From: Longibacter salinarum
GTDB lineage: Bacteria > Bacteroidota > Rhodothermia > Rhodothermales > Salinibacteraceae
Reading direction: 5' to 3'
NCBI RefSeq assembly: GCF_002554795.1
Contig: NZ_PDEQ01000002.1
Coordinates: 558,001 to 622,000, forward strand
Length of the DNA: 64,000 nt
Shown in pieces: positions 19,487 to 28,709 of the stretch. Within the stretch, counting starts at the first letter, position 1; the number at the start of each line of letters is the position of its first letter. A model generated the notes under the pieces. It saw only the letters and a program-made list of their open reading frames with translations, was not told the DNA's origin and ran no database searches. The position numbers and the translations under genes were made by a program.

Positions 19487-20716
19487 ATGCGCGTTCTCTT
19501 GCTTTCACAGTACTTTCCGCCAGAGACCGGTGGTACATCGAATCGGATGCTTTCCGTCGCGCAGGGATTTCAGCGAAACGGGCATGAGGTAGTGGTGGTC
19601 GCGGAAAAGCCGAATCACCCCGAAGGCATCATCCGACCGGAGTACCGTGGGGGGCTTTTCGAGGAACGAGAATACGAGGGCATCCCTGTGATCTACACAT
19701 GGGTACGGGCCCGGCCGGAAAAGACCTTCATCAGTCGGATTTTATTCTACGTCTCGTTCATGATTACATCGGTTCTCGGAGCACTAAAGGCGCGGGGATC
19801 GTTCGATGTAGTGATCGCATCGTCGCCTCCGTTGTTCGTCGGGCTTTCCGGCTGGGCGGCGGCACGTCTCAAGGGCGCCCGCTTCGTATTCGATGTCCGT
19901 GACATCTGGCCCGAGGTTGCCGTTGCGATGGGGGAATTGACCAATCCGGTCATGATCCGCGTGGCTGAGGAGATCGAAGCGTTCATTTATAGCCAGGCAG
20001 ACGGTATCACCGCCGTTACGGATAGCTTTTGTGAGCACATTTCGAGAGTAGTAGGTTCGGGGACCCCAACCCAGCGCGTAATGAATGGAACGGTTCCTGA
20101 TGTATTTGATCGACCGGAGGCCAGAAAACCGATGCGTGAAGCGCTCGGCGTGGAAGACGATACGTTTGTGGTCGCGTATGCCGGTAACGTTGGTCTTGCG
20201 CAGGGACTTCCGCACATTATCAATGCAGCGGACCATCTCGCCGACCGAGACGATATCGAGATTCACATTGTTGGAAGCGGGCCCGTGAAGGAAGAGCTCG
20301 TCACGCTTGCACGAGAGAAAGAACGGGGCAACGTTCGCTTCTTCGACCGAGTCCCGCTGGAGGAGGCGGCTGCCCATATGGCCGCTTCTGATGCGCTCCT
20401 CGTTCCGCTCGGTGATAATCCCATTTACCGTCAGTTTATCCCATCTAAGCTATTCGATAGCATGGCGGCCGGTCGTCCGGTGTTGCTCTCTGTGGATGGA
20501 GAGGCCCGGGACCTGCTGGATGAGGCCAACGCTGGTCTGTCATACCCTGCAGAGAATGCTCATGCGCTCGCCGATGCGATTTGCGAACTTGCAGATGACC
20601 GGGAGCGGGCCAAAGACATGGGGCAGGCCGGCCGGCAGTTTTCTCGTTCCGAATGCACACGTAGAGAACAGGCAGATCGCCTTGTCAACTTCGTCGAGCA
20701 GATCGTTGCTGGATAA
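19487..20716 (+). CDS. Family 4 glycosyltransferase (WbuB/WcaI-like)
   Basis: A 409-residue GT-B enzyme. It starts MRVLLLSQYFPPETGGTSNR, then HEVVVVAEKPNHPEG, and later FVFDVRDIWPEVAVAMGEL and FIPSKLFDSMAAGRPVLLSV. This combination is typical of the WbuB/WcaI group, which includes L-fucosamine transferases. The ATG at 19487 is the natural start; earlier in-frame codons belong to the tail of the decayed epimerase region. It is followed 51 bases later by wecB. The donor sugar here is not known. Confidence 0.9.
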   Translation: MRVLLLSQYFPPETGGTSNRMLSVAQGFQRNGHEVVVVAEKPNHPEGIIRPEYRGGLFEEREYEGIPVIYTWVRARPEKTFISRILFYVSFMITSVLGALKARGSFDVVIASSPPLFVGLSGWAAARLKGARFVFDVRDIWPEVAVAMGELTNPVMIRVAEEIEAFIYSQADGITAVTDSFCEHISRVVGSGTPTQRVMNGTVPDVFDRPEARKPMREALGVEDDTFVVAYAGNVGLAQGLPHIINAADHLADRDDIEIHIVGSGPVKEELVTLAREKERGNVRFFDRVPLEEAAAHMAASDALLVPLGDNPIYRQFIPSKLFDSMAAGRPVLLSVDGEARDLLDEANAGLSYPAENAHALADAICELADDRERAKDMGQAGRQFSRSECTRREQADRLVNFVEQIVAG

Positions 20717-20767
20717 GTTCGTGTTCTCCTCCGTCTACAACTCTTTTCTCTGCTTCTCTATTCAGGC

Positions 20768-21865
20768 ATGAAAATCATCAATGTCGTCGGCGCCCGCCCG
20801 AACTTCATGAAGGTGGCTCCGATCCATCGCGCACTTGAACGTCACGACACCCTGTCGTCGCTGATTGTCCACACCGGTCAGCACTACGACGAGGAGATGA
20901 GCGATATTTTCTTCGAACAGCTCGAAATGCCCAGGCCGGACCGCTATCTGGGAGTAGGAAGCGCCTCCCATGCTGTTCAAACGGCGCGTATCATGACGGC
21001 GTTCGAGGAGGTGGTGAAGGAGGTTCAGCCGGATTTGGTAAATGTCGTTGGCGATGTCAACTCGACCGTCGCCTGCAGTCTCGTGGCAACGAAGATGCAC
21101 ATTCCGGTCGCGCATGTCGAGGCCGGGCTTCGAAGCGGCGATCGGCGGATGCCAGAAGAGATCAACCGGATTGTCACGGACCGCATCGCGGATCTGCTGT
21201 TCGTTACCGAGCCGAGCGGTGTTGAAAACCTAAGGAGTGAAGGTGTAGAGGATGAGCGGATTGCCTTCGTGGGCAACGTGATGATCGACTCCCTGATGTC
21301 GTTTCGGGAAAAAGCTCGCGCCACTGGTATTGTCGAAGAACTCGACCTGGCCAGCGACGACTACGTACTGATGACCATGCATCGCCCGTCCAACGTGGAT
21401 CACAGAGAGGGTGTCGAAACCTTACTTGAGCTCTTGCGCCTCCTCGCTGAGCATACCAGCGTCGTATTTCCGATGCACCCGCGTACTCGTAACCGATTCG
21501 AACAGTTCGGGCTCGACGACGAGCTTGATTCTATTGACCGGCTGGTCGTCCTACCGCCTCAGGGATATCTGCAGTTCTTGGCGCTGATGGAAGAGGCTTC
21601 GGTGGTGGTGACCGACTCGGGCGGCATTCAAGAAGAGACGACATTTCTGAAAGTGCCGTGCATTACCCTCCGCGAAAATACAGAGCGGCCCGTGACGATT
21701 GACGAGGGAACCAACGAGCTTATGGACATCGATCCTGCAGCTGTCGTCGATCGTGTCTTAGAGCGTCAAGACGAAGACACTCGCGGGAAGACGCCGCGCA
21801 ACTGGGATGGCCAGGCCGCGGACCGGATCGTCAAACGTCTCTACGGCTTTCTCGCCAGCGAGTAA
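20768..21865 (+). CDS. wecB: UDP-N-acetylglucosamine 2-epimerase (non-hydrolysing)
   Basis: Interconverts UDP-GlcNAc and UDP-ManNAc in the cytoplasm. The 365-residue protein has the full family pattern: NVVGARPNFMKVAPIHRAL at the start, VHTGQHYDEEMSDIFFEQL, VVGDVNSTVACSLVATK, HVEAGLRSGDRRMPEEINR, and VTDSGGIQEETTFLKVPCIT near the C-terminus. The length is typical. With the dehydrogenase at 25479 it should supply UDP-ManNAc uronic acid or a related sugar for the polymer. Confidence 0.95.
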   Translation: MKIINVVGARPNFMKVAPIHRALERHDTLSSLIVHTGQHYDEEMSDIFFEQLEMPRPDRYLGVGSASHAVQTARIMTAFEEVVKEVQPDLVNVVGDVNSTVACSLVATKMHIPVAHVEAGLRSGDRRMPEEINRIVTDRIADLLFVTEPSGVENLRSEGVEDERIAFVGNVMIDSLMSFREKARATGIVEELDLASDDYVLMTMHRPSNVDHREGVETLLELLRLLAEHTSVVFPMHPRTRNRFEQFGLDDELDSIDRLVVLPPQGYLQFLALMEEASVVVTDSGGIQEETTFLKVPCITLRENTERPVTIDEGTNELMDIDPAAVVDRVLERQDEDTRGKTPRNWDGQAADRIVKRLYGFLASE

Positions 21866-21920
21866 CTCTTCGTTGTCCTCGTCTGCCTTCTGACACTCCG
21901 TTTCGATAACCACCTTTTTT

Positions 21921-22901
21921 ATGCACTACCTCATTACGGGAGGCGCCGGCTTTATTGGTAGTCACCTTGCCGACGCACTTCTCGATGCCGATCACTCGGT
22001 TCTCGCTTACGACAACCTCTCGACGGGGCGACGGGGCAACATTGCCCATCTCGAACAAAACCCCCGCTTTTCTCTTGCTGTGGGCGACGTTCTGGATCGG
22101 TCTCGGCTCGATGAAGCAATCTCCAAGGCAGATGTTGTGATTCATCTGGCGGCTGCTGTGGGGGTGAAGCGCGTAATGGAGAAGCCGGTGGAGACGATCA
22201 AGACGAACGTCGGCGGTACGGAAACGGTACTGGAATTGGCTCACCAGCACGATAAGAAGATCGCTATTGCGTCGACCTCTGAAGTGTATGGCAAGGCGAT
22301 GCAGAAAGACGAGGAACTCGACGCGCTCAGTGAGACGGATGATTGGACGCTCGGTACCACGTCAAAACGCCGCTGGGCCTACGCCTGCTCGAAAGCCATG
22401 GACGAGTTTCTGGCCAAGGCCTATGCAGACGAACACGGACTCGACGTGATCTCGCTCCGGTTCTTCAATACGGTTGGCCCGCGGCAGAGTGGCCGATACG
22501 GGATGGTCATCCCGAACTTCGTCCGTCAAGCTCTTGCAGGGGAAGACATTCGCGTGTTCGGCGATGGGAAGCAGACCCGTTGCTTTACGCACGTATTCGA
22601 CGCTGTGGAGGCGGTGCAGCGGCTCCTTGCCTCCGATGACGACCTCCGCGGTGAGGTGTTTAACGTTGGTTCGCGCCACGAAATCTCGATTCGCAATCTG
22701 GCCGAACGTGTTCGTACACTCACCGACTCGGACTCGAACATCGTCTACGTTCCGTATGAAGAAGTCTACGGCGCTGGGTTTGAAGACATGCGACGTCGTA
22801 CACCGGACGTGACCAAGCTGCGGGAGACGATTGACTTCATCCCAGGGCGACCGACAGACGAAATACTCCAGGACGTTATCGCAGCCGTACGTGAGGCGTG
22901 A
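21921..22901 (+). CDS. NAD-dependent NDP-sugar epimerase/dehydratase
   Basis: An SDR-superfamily enzyme of 326 aa acting on a nucleotide sugar. It has [17 protein letters not shown] at residues 4-20, VIHLAAAVGVKRVMEKP, STSEVYG, the catalytic YACSK near 154 and RFFNTVGPRQSGRYGMVIP. The pattern is closest to GalE/UXS-like proteins found in surface-polysaccharide loci. The C-terminal segment GAGFEDMRRRTPDVTKLRE is also typical of these. The exact product (4-epimer or decarboxylated sugar) cannot be told from sequence. It starts 55 bases after wecB. Confidence 0.88.
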   Translation: MHYLITGGAGFIGSHLADALLDADHSVLAYDNLSTGRRGNIAHLEQNPRFSLAVGDVLDRSRLDEAISKADVVIHLAAAVGVKRVMEKPVETIKTNVGGTETVLELAHQHDKKIAIASTSEVYGKAMQKDEELDALSETDDWTLGTTSKRRWAYACSKAMDEFLAKAYADEHGLDVISLRFFNTVGPRQSGRYGMVIPNFVRQALAGEDIRVFGDGKQTRCFTHVFDAVEAVQRLLASDDDLRGEVFNVGSRHEISIRNLAERVRTLTDSDSNIVYVPYEEVYGAGFEDMRRRTPDVTKLRETIDFIPGRPTDEILQDVIAAVREA

Positions 22902-23432
22902 AAATGGGTCACGGGGCTGGTTCATCCTGCGAGAAATTCCCAGCATTAATGTCGCTAATCCCGTAATTCCGCTTGGCTAGACATCCCGGGACGGAAGTTT
23001 TTATTTAGGGATGTTGTTACGGGGCGTAGTTTATGCGCGGCTACGTTGATGCACGTCGGCTTTCTTGTCGCCCCACTGGGTTCTGATCAGGCTTTACGTG
23101 TTCTAACGTTTGAAGCCGTCGACATTAACGATCCGGAGGATGCACGACGCCGCGGGGCCCATCATTTTAAGTCACTGTCTTCGAGTTCATTTTCTGCCGA
23201 GTTCAAAAACGTGGAATCATGAATCGTATTTATATGTTTTCGTGTGATTAAAAGATGAAAGGGTCAAGGTTTGCTTAAGAAAGGTGGGCTTTGGGTATCT
23301 AAGCATGCACTTTGGTTATACTAAATCACACCAGCCCGGGTGAGTATTGCCCGTTTCTCTTGTCTCAAGATCAAGAGCGAATCACAAACTTGTTTTCGTG
23401 GCATGATTAGCGCCGTTTTATCGTCTTAGCCT
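22902..23432. other. Long AT-rich gap before the initiating transferase gene
   Basis: 531 bases without a credible gene. The second half (about 23180-23330) is AT-rich and may hold the promoter of the transferase gene. No exact TAnnTTTG box with a good upstream element was found. No hairpin with a T run was seen either. Confidence 0.4.
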
Positions 23433-25289
23433 ATGCTTGAGGTTTTAACAAACACATTCAAGGGTCCGCTACTGAGTGGGGCTATTGCGTTTGCTACCGT
23501 TGTAGCGTGTACGCCGCTCGTTATCTGGTTCGCCCGTACGTTGGGATGGGTCGCGCATCCGCGCGAGGACCGGTGGCATGAGTCGTCAACGGCGCTTATG
23601 GGCGGCATTGCCCTATATGTTGGTGCAACCGCAGCCGTCTTCGTAACGGCACCCGTAGCCGATGTATGGATTCTCTGGTGCGGAGCGACGTTGATGTTCG
23701 TTACCGGACTCATTGACGACATGTGGCAAATCCGGCCGGCGGCGAAGCTTGCTGCGCAGGTGCTCGCGACGAGTGTTCTTCTGTACGCTGGCTATTCCTT
23801 CGGCCAAGACTGGGCGTTCTGGTTGTCGTTGCCTCTCACACTCGTATGGGTGGTCGGGGTGACGAATGCGATCAACTTGCTGGACAATATGGATGGGCTG
23901 TCTGCGGGTATCGCGGGGATTGCTGCGGCTATCATGGTTATCTATGCTGCTATGGCGGGGAGTTCGCTCGCTATCACGATCGGTGCGCCGGTCGTTGGTG
24001 CTGCGCTGGGATTCCTGGTGTATAACTTTAAGCCGGCGAAAATCTTCATGGGGGACTGTGGGAGTCTCTTCCTCGGCTATGTTCTCGCCGCACTCGGACT
24101 CATTATCCAGGCCCAATCTGTGACGGCGGGTCCGGTCGCAGTGTCCCTCGTGCCGCTTGCTGTCCTGGCGGTTCCGATTTTTGACACAACTCTCGTAACG
24201 TTAGTCCGCAAGCTATCCGGACGACCGATCTCCCAGGGCGGACGCGACCACTCGTCACACCGGTTGGTATTCTTGGGTCTTTCTGAGCGTCACGCCGTCC
24301 TTATGTTGTACGGGCTTAGCTTGCTTTCCGGTATCGCAGCACTTACCGCTCTCTATGCAGGTGAGCGGCTGTTTTTTGCCTTGACTGCATTCGTTATTGT
24401 CGCACTGATCGTCCTGGGAATACAGCTTGGACGGGCCAACGTTTATGGTGACGTGTCGGGTGACGGTGCCCCACCACGTGGTGTTCGTCCGCTGCATGTG
24501 TTGCATCGTCTGATGGGGCACCATTGGAAAGCGCTGTTCGGTATCCTGGCCGATGCGGTCCTCGTTGGTGCAGTTTTCGTCGTTGCTCACTCGCTCCGTT
24601 TCGAATCTGGGGTACCGCCCGCACACGCGGATCGAATGGTTCAGGTGCTTCCGCTCGTGGTGAGCATCAAAATCGCGGTCTTTTATGCATTTGGCCTGTA
24701 TCGAGGCATCTGGCGGTATGCCGGAACGCCCGAACTTCTACGTACCGGTTTCGCAACGCTTGCGGCGACGGCCGGTACAGGGGGCATGATCGCCCTCATG
24801 TTTGGGGCTGATCTCGTATCGCGCGGTGTTCTTGTTATTGACTGGATGATGGTAACCATCGCTGTAACCGGGGTCCGCTTTGGATTTCGTGGGCTACGTC
24901 AGTACCTTGCAGCAAAGCGAGCAGCGGGGGCGGCGACCCTTCTGTATGGTGCTGCGGGCGACGGAACTATGGCCGTACGCATGATCAGGCACAACGACCA
25001 ATTCGACCTCCGCCCCGTCGGATTTGTCGACGACGATGCGTTGAAAATCGGACTGACCGTGCAGGGATTGCCGGTCCTCGGTGGGTTCGAAGACATAGAA
25101 CAGATCTGCAAGAATCACGACATCAAAGTGCTTCTCATCACAGCCGACCTGCCGCCGTATCGCCTGAGAGAGGTGGTGGATATCATGGAACGTCTGAACG
25201 TGAGTTGTAAGAGGCTACACGTGGACTTTGAATCAGTTGACGTGCGTAGCACAGCCCCTGCTCGTCCGAATCTCCCTATATCCGCCTAG
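23433..25289 (+). CDS. WecA/MraY-type phospho-GlcNAc transferase fused to a FlaA1-like N-terminal half
   Basis: Residues 1-330 are a polytopic polyprenyl-phosphate sugar-1-phosphate transferase. It has GLIDDMWQI with the DD pair at 95-96, NAINLLDNMDGLSAG at 145-159, FMGDCGSLFLGY at 205-216, and GGRDHSSHRL at 269-278, the family His motif. This part should start repeat-unit assembly on undecaprenyl phosphate. From about residue 355 a second part follows: four membrane helices and a nucleotide-binding region near 505-605 (TLLYGAAGDGTMAVRMI, VGFVDDD). It matches the front of FlaA1/CapD proteins, but the chain ends at 618, before the SDR catalytic domain. The function of the added half is unknown. 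It could regulate or scaffold the transferase. Confidence 0.87.
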   Translation: MLEVLTNTFKGPLLSGAIAFATVVACTPLVIWFARTLGWVAHPREDRWHESSTALMGGIALYVGATAAVFVTAPVADVWILWCGATLMFVTGLIDDMWQIRPAAKLAAQVLATSVLLYAGYSFGQDWAFWLSLPLTLVWVVGVTNAINLLDNMDGLSAGIAGIAAAIMVIYAAMAGSSLAITIGAPVVGAALGFLVYNFKPAKIFMGDCGSLFLGYVLAALGLIIQAQSVTAGPVAVSLVPLAVLAVPIFDTTLVTLVRKLSGRPISQGGRDHSSHRLVFLGLSERHAVLMLYGLSLLSGIAALTALYAGERLFFALTAFVIVALIVLGIQLGRANVYGDVSGDGAPPRGVRPLHVLHRLMGHHWKALFGILADAVLVGAVFVVAHSLRFESGVPPAHADRMVQVLPLVVSIKIAVFYAFGLYRGIWRYAGTPELLRTGFATLAATAGTGGMIALMFGADLVSRGVLVIDWMMVTIAVTGVRFGFRGLRQYLAAKRAAGAATLLYGAAGDGTMAVRMIRHNDQFDLRPVGFVDDDALKIGLTVQGLPVLGGFEDIEQICKNHDIKVLLITADLPPYRLREVVDIMERLNVSCKRLHVDFESVDVRSTAPARPNLPISA

Positions 25290-25478
25290 ATCATGGGGCT
25301 GGTTGGTGTATACCAATCCGGGAACTGGCTACACCGTGGGGCTACTTCTCTCTTCGCTGCCACGGAACGTATTTGCACATAGCGTATTGTGAGCGTCCCC
25401 TTCTTTGGATGCTTCTGTAACAGAGTTGCGTCCAACAGTATCTCCTTCTACTTTCCGATTCTGCACGTCGTTAGCACA

Positions 25479-26996
25479 ATGTCTTCGTCTCATTCTGCCT
25501 CATCTATGCACTCCAACGGATCTATACCCTCCGGTGAGTCTTCGGTCAATGGACTTTCTAACGATGAGTCCCGTCGTAAACCAGAATCCCTGTCTCCGGC
25601 AGCTTTGAATTTACTGGGGCAGATCGATAATGGCGAGGCAACCATCGGTGTTATCGGCCTTGGATACGTTGGGCTACCACTGGCTGTTGAATATGCATCT
25701 GCAGGCTTTAAGACTGTCGGTATCGACTTGGATGAAAGCCGCGTCGATCGACTCAACCGCGGTGATAACTACATCGATGATCTTGACGACGACCAGGTGC
25801 GAGGTCTGGTCGAAAGCGATCTCTTGTCCGCGTCAACGAACTTTGACGCGTGTGGAGACATCGACGTATTCTTTATCTGTGTGCCCACGCCCGTCACGGC
25901 GAGCAAAGACCCTGACACGGGATACATCGAATCGGCAACAGCTTCTATTGCAGAACATCTGCGTCCCGGCCAGCTCGTCATCCTGAAGAGCACAACCTAC
26001 CCCGATACGACCGAAGGCATCGTCAAGCCCATCCTTGAAGAACAGGGAGATCCGCGAGGTCTTACGCTCGGCTCAGACTACTTTCTCGCGTTTAGCCCGG
26101 AGCGGATTGACCCAGGGAACGAGGAGTGGACGACGGCGAACACGCCTGTTGTTGTGGGGGGGACGACACCGACGTGCGGCCATGTGTCTCAGATTGCGCT
26201 CGAGGAGATCATCGAGCATGTCTATTCGGTTTCCAACCCGAAGGTTGCCGAAATGGAGAAGCTGCTGGAAAACATCTTCCGCTCCGTCAACATCGCGCTC
26301 GTGAACGAGTTGGCCCGCCTCTGTGATCGGATTGGCGGAATATCGATGTGGGAGGTCATTCAGGCGGCGGCAACGAAACCGTTCGGATTCATGCCGTTCT
26401 ACCCGGGCCCCGGTCTCGGCGGCCATTGTATTCCGATTGATCCCCACTACCTCTCCTGGTTGGCGCGTAAATACGACTTCGAAACGAGCTTCATCACGCT
26501 ATCCGCTCGTATTAACGAGAGCATGCCGTTTTACGTGGCCGAGGCCATAATCGGTGCTGTTGCAGATCAGCCGATTCGACTTCGTGACGCGAACATTCTC
26601 ATTCTCGGAGTAGCATTTAAGGGCAATGTTGATGACACGCGTCACTCTCCAGCAGAGACAATCATAAAGCTGCTGGAAGAGAAAAACGTGGGCTCAATCC
26701 GGTTCGCCGATCCACATGTCGATGAGTACCACGTACGGTATCGAGACGGCTCGTCGCGAGCGATCGAAAAGGTCGAGTGCACGCCCGAAACCGTGGCCGA
26801 GCATGATGTCGTGGTAGTTGTAACGGACCATGATGCATTTGATGTAGAGATGATTGCGACATCAGCTCGCTCGATCGTGGATACGCGCAATATGCTCGCG
26901 GACATCACGGACCCGGATCTTCGTGAACGGATCCATCTCCTCGGAGGCGGAGACTCCACCATGACGGCGCTGGAGCCGATTGCAGACGACGCGTAA
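25479..26996 (+). CDS. UDP-N-acetyl-hexosamine dehydrogenase (WecC/WbpA-like)
   Basis: An NAD-dependent four-electron oxidation of UDP-ManNAc (or UDP-GlcNAc) to the uronic acid. With the ATG at 25479 the protein is 505 aa. A polar Ser-rich extension of about 50 residues precedes the NAD site GVIGLGYVGLPLAVEYAS near 57-74. Further marks are FSPERIDPGN, the catalytic PGPGLGGHCIPIDPHYL with Cys near 316, and AFKGNVDDTRHSPA. The PGNEEW segment and the presence of wecB point to ManNAc or GlcNAc rather than glucose as the sugar. Earlier in-frame starts add unlikely residues. It is the last enzyme of the polysaccharide locus. Confidence 0.9.
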   Translation: MSSSHSASSMHSNGSIPSGESSVNGLSNDESRRKPESLSPAALNLLGQIDNGEATIGVIGLGYVGLPLAVEYASAGFKTVGIDLDESRVDRLNRGDNYIDDLDDDQVRGLVESDLLSASTNFDACGDIDVFFICVPTPVTASKDPDTGYIESATASIAEHLRPGQLVILKSTTYPDTTEGIVKPILEEQGDPRGLTLGSDYFLAFSPERIDPGNEEWTTANTPVVVGGTTPTCGHVSQIALEEIIEHVYSVSNPKVAEMEKLLENIFRSVNIALVNELARLCDRIGGISMWEVIQAAATKPFGFMPFYPGPGLGGHCIPIDPHYLSWLARKYDFETSFITLSARINESMPFYVAEAIIGAVADQPIRLRDANILILGVAFKGNVDDTRHSPAETIIKLLEEKNVGSIRFADPHVDEYHVRYRDGSSRAIEKVECTPETVAEHDVVVVVTDHDAFDVEMIATSARSIVDTRNMLADITDPDLRERIHLLGGGDSTMTALEPIADDA

Positions 26997-27137
26997 TCAG
27001 ACACCACCACGATCCGGGAAGTAGCCTCTATTGCTCGCATTGCGTATTTGACGGTTTCTCACCTTGCTGAGGCTGGCTTGACTCGGTGATACGGATCAAG
27101 CGTCCTTCCTTTTTCCCCTCTGACTTTTTGCCTAGCC

Positions 27138-27305
27138 ATGACTTCTCTTCTTGCTCTCACGATTGTACAGCAGTCGGCGACATCGGCGTTCATCCCCGAA
27201 GCCACCGGCACGGGGCTCGAGTGGATGACGATAAGCGCCGTGATCGTACCGATGATTCTGCTCGTGGCTCTTCTCTATGCCGGCACCCAATCCACGGTGC
27301 GCTAA
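27138..27305 (+). CDS. Small single-span membrane protein, function unknown
   Basis: A 55-residue frame starts at an ATG at 27138 and stops at 27303-27305. It has a short front part (MTSLLALTIVQQSATSAF), a Gly/Glu linker, and one clear hydrophobic helix near residues 31-49 (MTISAVIVPMILLVALLYAG). No family was recognised. Codon use is in keeping with neighbouring genes, and a strong terminator follows about 90 bases later, which supports a real transcript end. It could be a small membrane protein co-transcribed with wecC or an independent one. Confidence 0.5.
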   Translation: MTSLLALTIVQQSATSAFIPEATGTGLEWMTISAVIVPMILLVALLYAGTQSTVR

Positions 27306-27393
27306 CCGGAGACCCTATTGGGTCGCTCATGATGTCTGCAGCGGTGCCGTTTCTGGGCATCGTTCCCGAGAGACCACGACGAGCAACAAAAAA

Positions 27394-27428
27394 GCGCCCG
27401 TGCTCTGATAGAGAGCGCGGGCGCTTTC
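27394..27428. terminator. Bidirectional terminator between convergent genes
   Basis: A 13-bp stem pairs GCGCCCGTGCTCT (27394-27406) with AGAGCGCGGGCGC (27412-27424), one wobble, around a 5-base loop. A run of A lies on the left and TTTCGTTT on the right, so it can end transcripts from both sides: the polysaccharide locus and the TPR gene. Confidence 0.88.
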
Positions 27429-27484
27429 GTTTGTCTACACCGGCAGAGCGTTAGCGAGCCGGCGGGTATTGCTCAGGTAAAGCG

Positions 27485-28372
27485 TTACTCACACTCGTTT
27501 TCGAGATAGTGCTCTGAGCGGGCTTTGTAGTCACCGAACGCTGCCTGTTCAAACTCAGCGCAGGCCGCTTCCTTGTTGCCGTTCTTGAGTTGCGACTCGG
27601 CGATCACGAAGTGAAACTTCGCAGCCGAGGTTCGGCTACCGCGATGCATCTCGAGGCCCTGCTGTGCGGTGGCAATTGCCTCCTGGGCGTTGCCGTTTGC
27701 ATACTGCGCAGTCGCGCGGTAGAACAAAGACTTCGCGCTGGGGTCCACGTAGTTGCGCATCTCGTCAAGTGCTGCCAGCGCTTCCTGTGCGGCCCTTGGA
27801 CCAGGATTTTGCACGTTCAGCGCCTTCGATGCGCGGGAGACGAACTCTTGGCGGATACGCTCGCGAGCCGTGTTGGCCGTACGGCGATCGCCATTCTCCT
27901 CAGCAACCGAAATGGCTTTCTGAAGCGTCTGGATCGCTTCCGTCGTTTTACCTTCCTGGTTGATTTGAGCGAGGCCCATACCGTAAAGCATGTAGGCGTC
28001 GTCGGGAGCATATTCTGCACCTTTCCTAAAGTGCATCTGCGCCTCTTCATAGTTCTTGTCCTTGAGCGCCTTGTTGCCCCATTGCTTCGGTAGCGCCACC
28101 ATCTTCTGCTTGATTTGAGAAGCAGCGCCGGACTGTTCGGCTTCGTTGGCGAGTTGGAGCGACTGTTCAAGTTTTGGGTACGCCTCTTGAGCGTTGCCTT
28201 GCTTGGCCGCCTGCATCGCCGCCGCATATGTCTTCTTTAATTCCTCGACTTTCGCCTGGCTTCCGTCCTGAGCCAGGACGGGGGTTGCCACAAGGGCAAG
28301 AGCGAGAGCGAGGACCGGAACGAGTACACGGCGACTCAGGCTCCGTGCGATATGTCGAACATTCACGTTCAT
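27485..28372 (-). CDS. Secreted TPR-repeat protein
   Basis: A 295-residue protein with a clear signal peptide (residues 1-35, LVPVLALALALVATPVLAQ). Tetratricopeptide-like helices follow: KAAMQAAKQG-type pairs near 45-85, YEEAQMHFRKGAEYAPDDAY near 110-130, then TTEAIQTLQKAISVAEENGD and further units to the C-terminus. It probably acts in the periplasm or at the envelope as a protein-interaction scaffold. The ATG at 28372 was chosen because it gives a clean signal peptide; the frame is open further upstream. No partner is suggested by the neighbours. Confidence 0.8.
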   Translation of the reverse strand: MNVNVRHIARSLSRRVLVPVLALALALVATPVLAQDGSQAKVEELKKTYAAAMQAAKQGNAQEAYPKLEQSLQLANEAEQSGAASQIKQKMVALPKQWGNKALKDKNYEEAQMHFRKGAEYAPDDAYMLYGMGLAQINQEGKTTEAIQTLQKAISVAEENGDRRTANTARERIRQEFVSRASKALNVQNPGPRAAQEALAALDEMRNYVDPSAKSLFYRATAQYANGNAQEAIATAQQGLEMHRGSRTSAAKFHFVIAESQLKNGNKEAACAEFEQAAFGDYKARSEHYLENECE

Positions 28373-28709
28373 AGGTGGGATGGCGCTGGGAGTAAATACA
28401 ATGATAATCAGGGTGATGGGTCGCAGGCGTGGCAGCGCTGCAAGGAGACCCTGATTCGTAGCGATTAAGTCACGTCGGGGTTCCGGAACCAAGAGGGTGT
28501 AAGCCCCTGGAGTGGATCCGACGGTAAGAACGGTTGAAGGTTGACGAATCGTACATCGTCGCCTTCGTCCGGATCAAGCCCCCGGTCCAATTTGAACCGG
28601 GGGGATCCAGAGAATCATATGGGATGGAGCGCGAGGTGGCGACTCGGTTAAGGCACCACAGAGGGGCCTGCGATAACACCACTTGTATCCATCCGTCTAT
28701 CGGAATCTA
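28373..28709. other. Intergenic stretch between the TPR and OmpA-like genes
   Basis: 337 bases between two - strand genes. It holds the strong hairpin listed separately (28571-28609) and presumably the promoter of the TPR gene. No coding signal was seen. Confidence 0.5.
28571..28609. other. Strong hairpin downstream of the OmpA-like gene
   Basis: The run CCCCCGGT (28580-28587) pairs with ACCGGGGG around a short AT-rich loop, and outer GGATC/GATCC arms add to it. No T run follows on either side, so it is a doubtful terminator. It may act as an RNA 3' end stabiliser of the upstream - strand gene. Confidence 0.45.
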
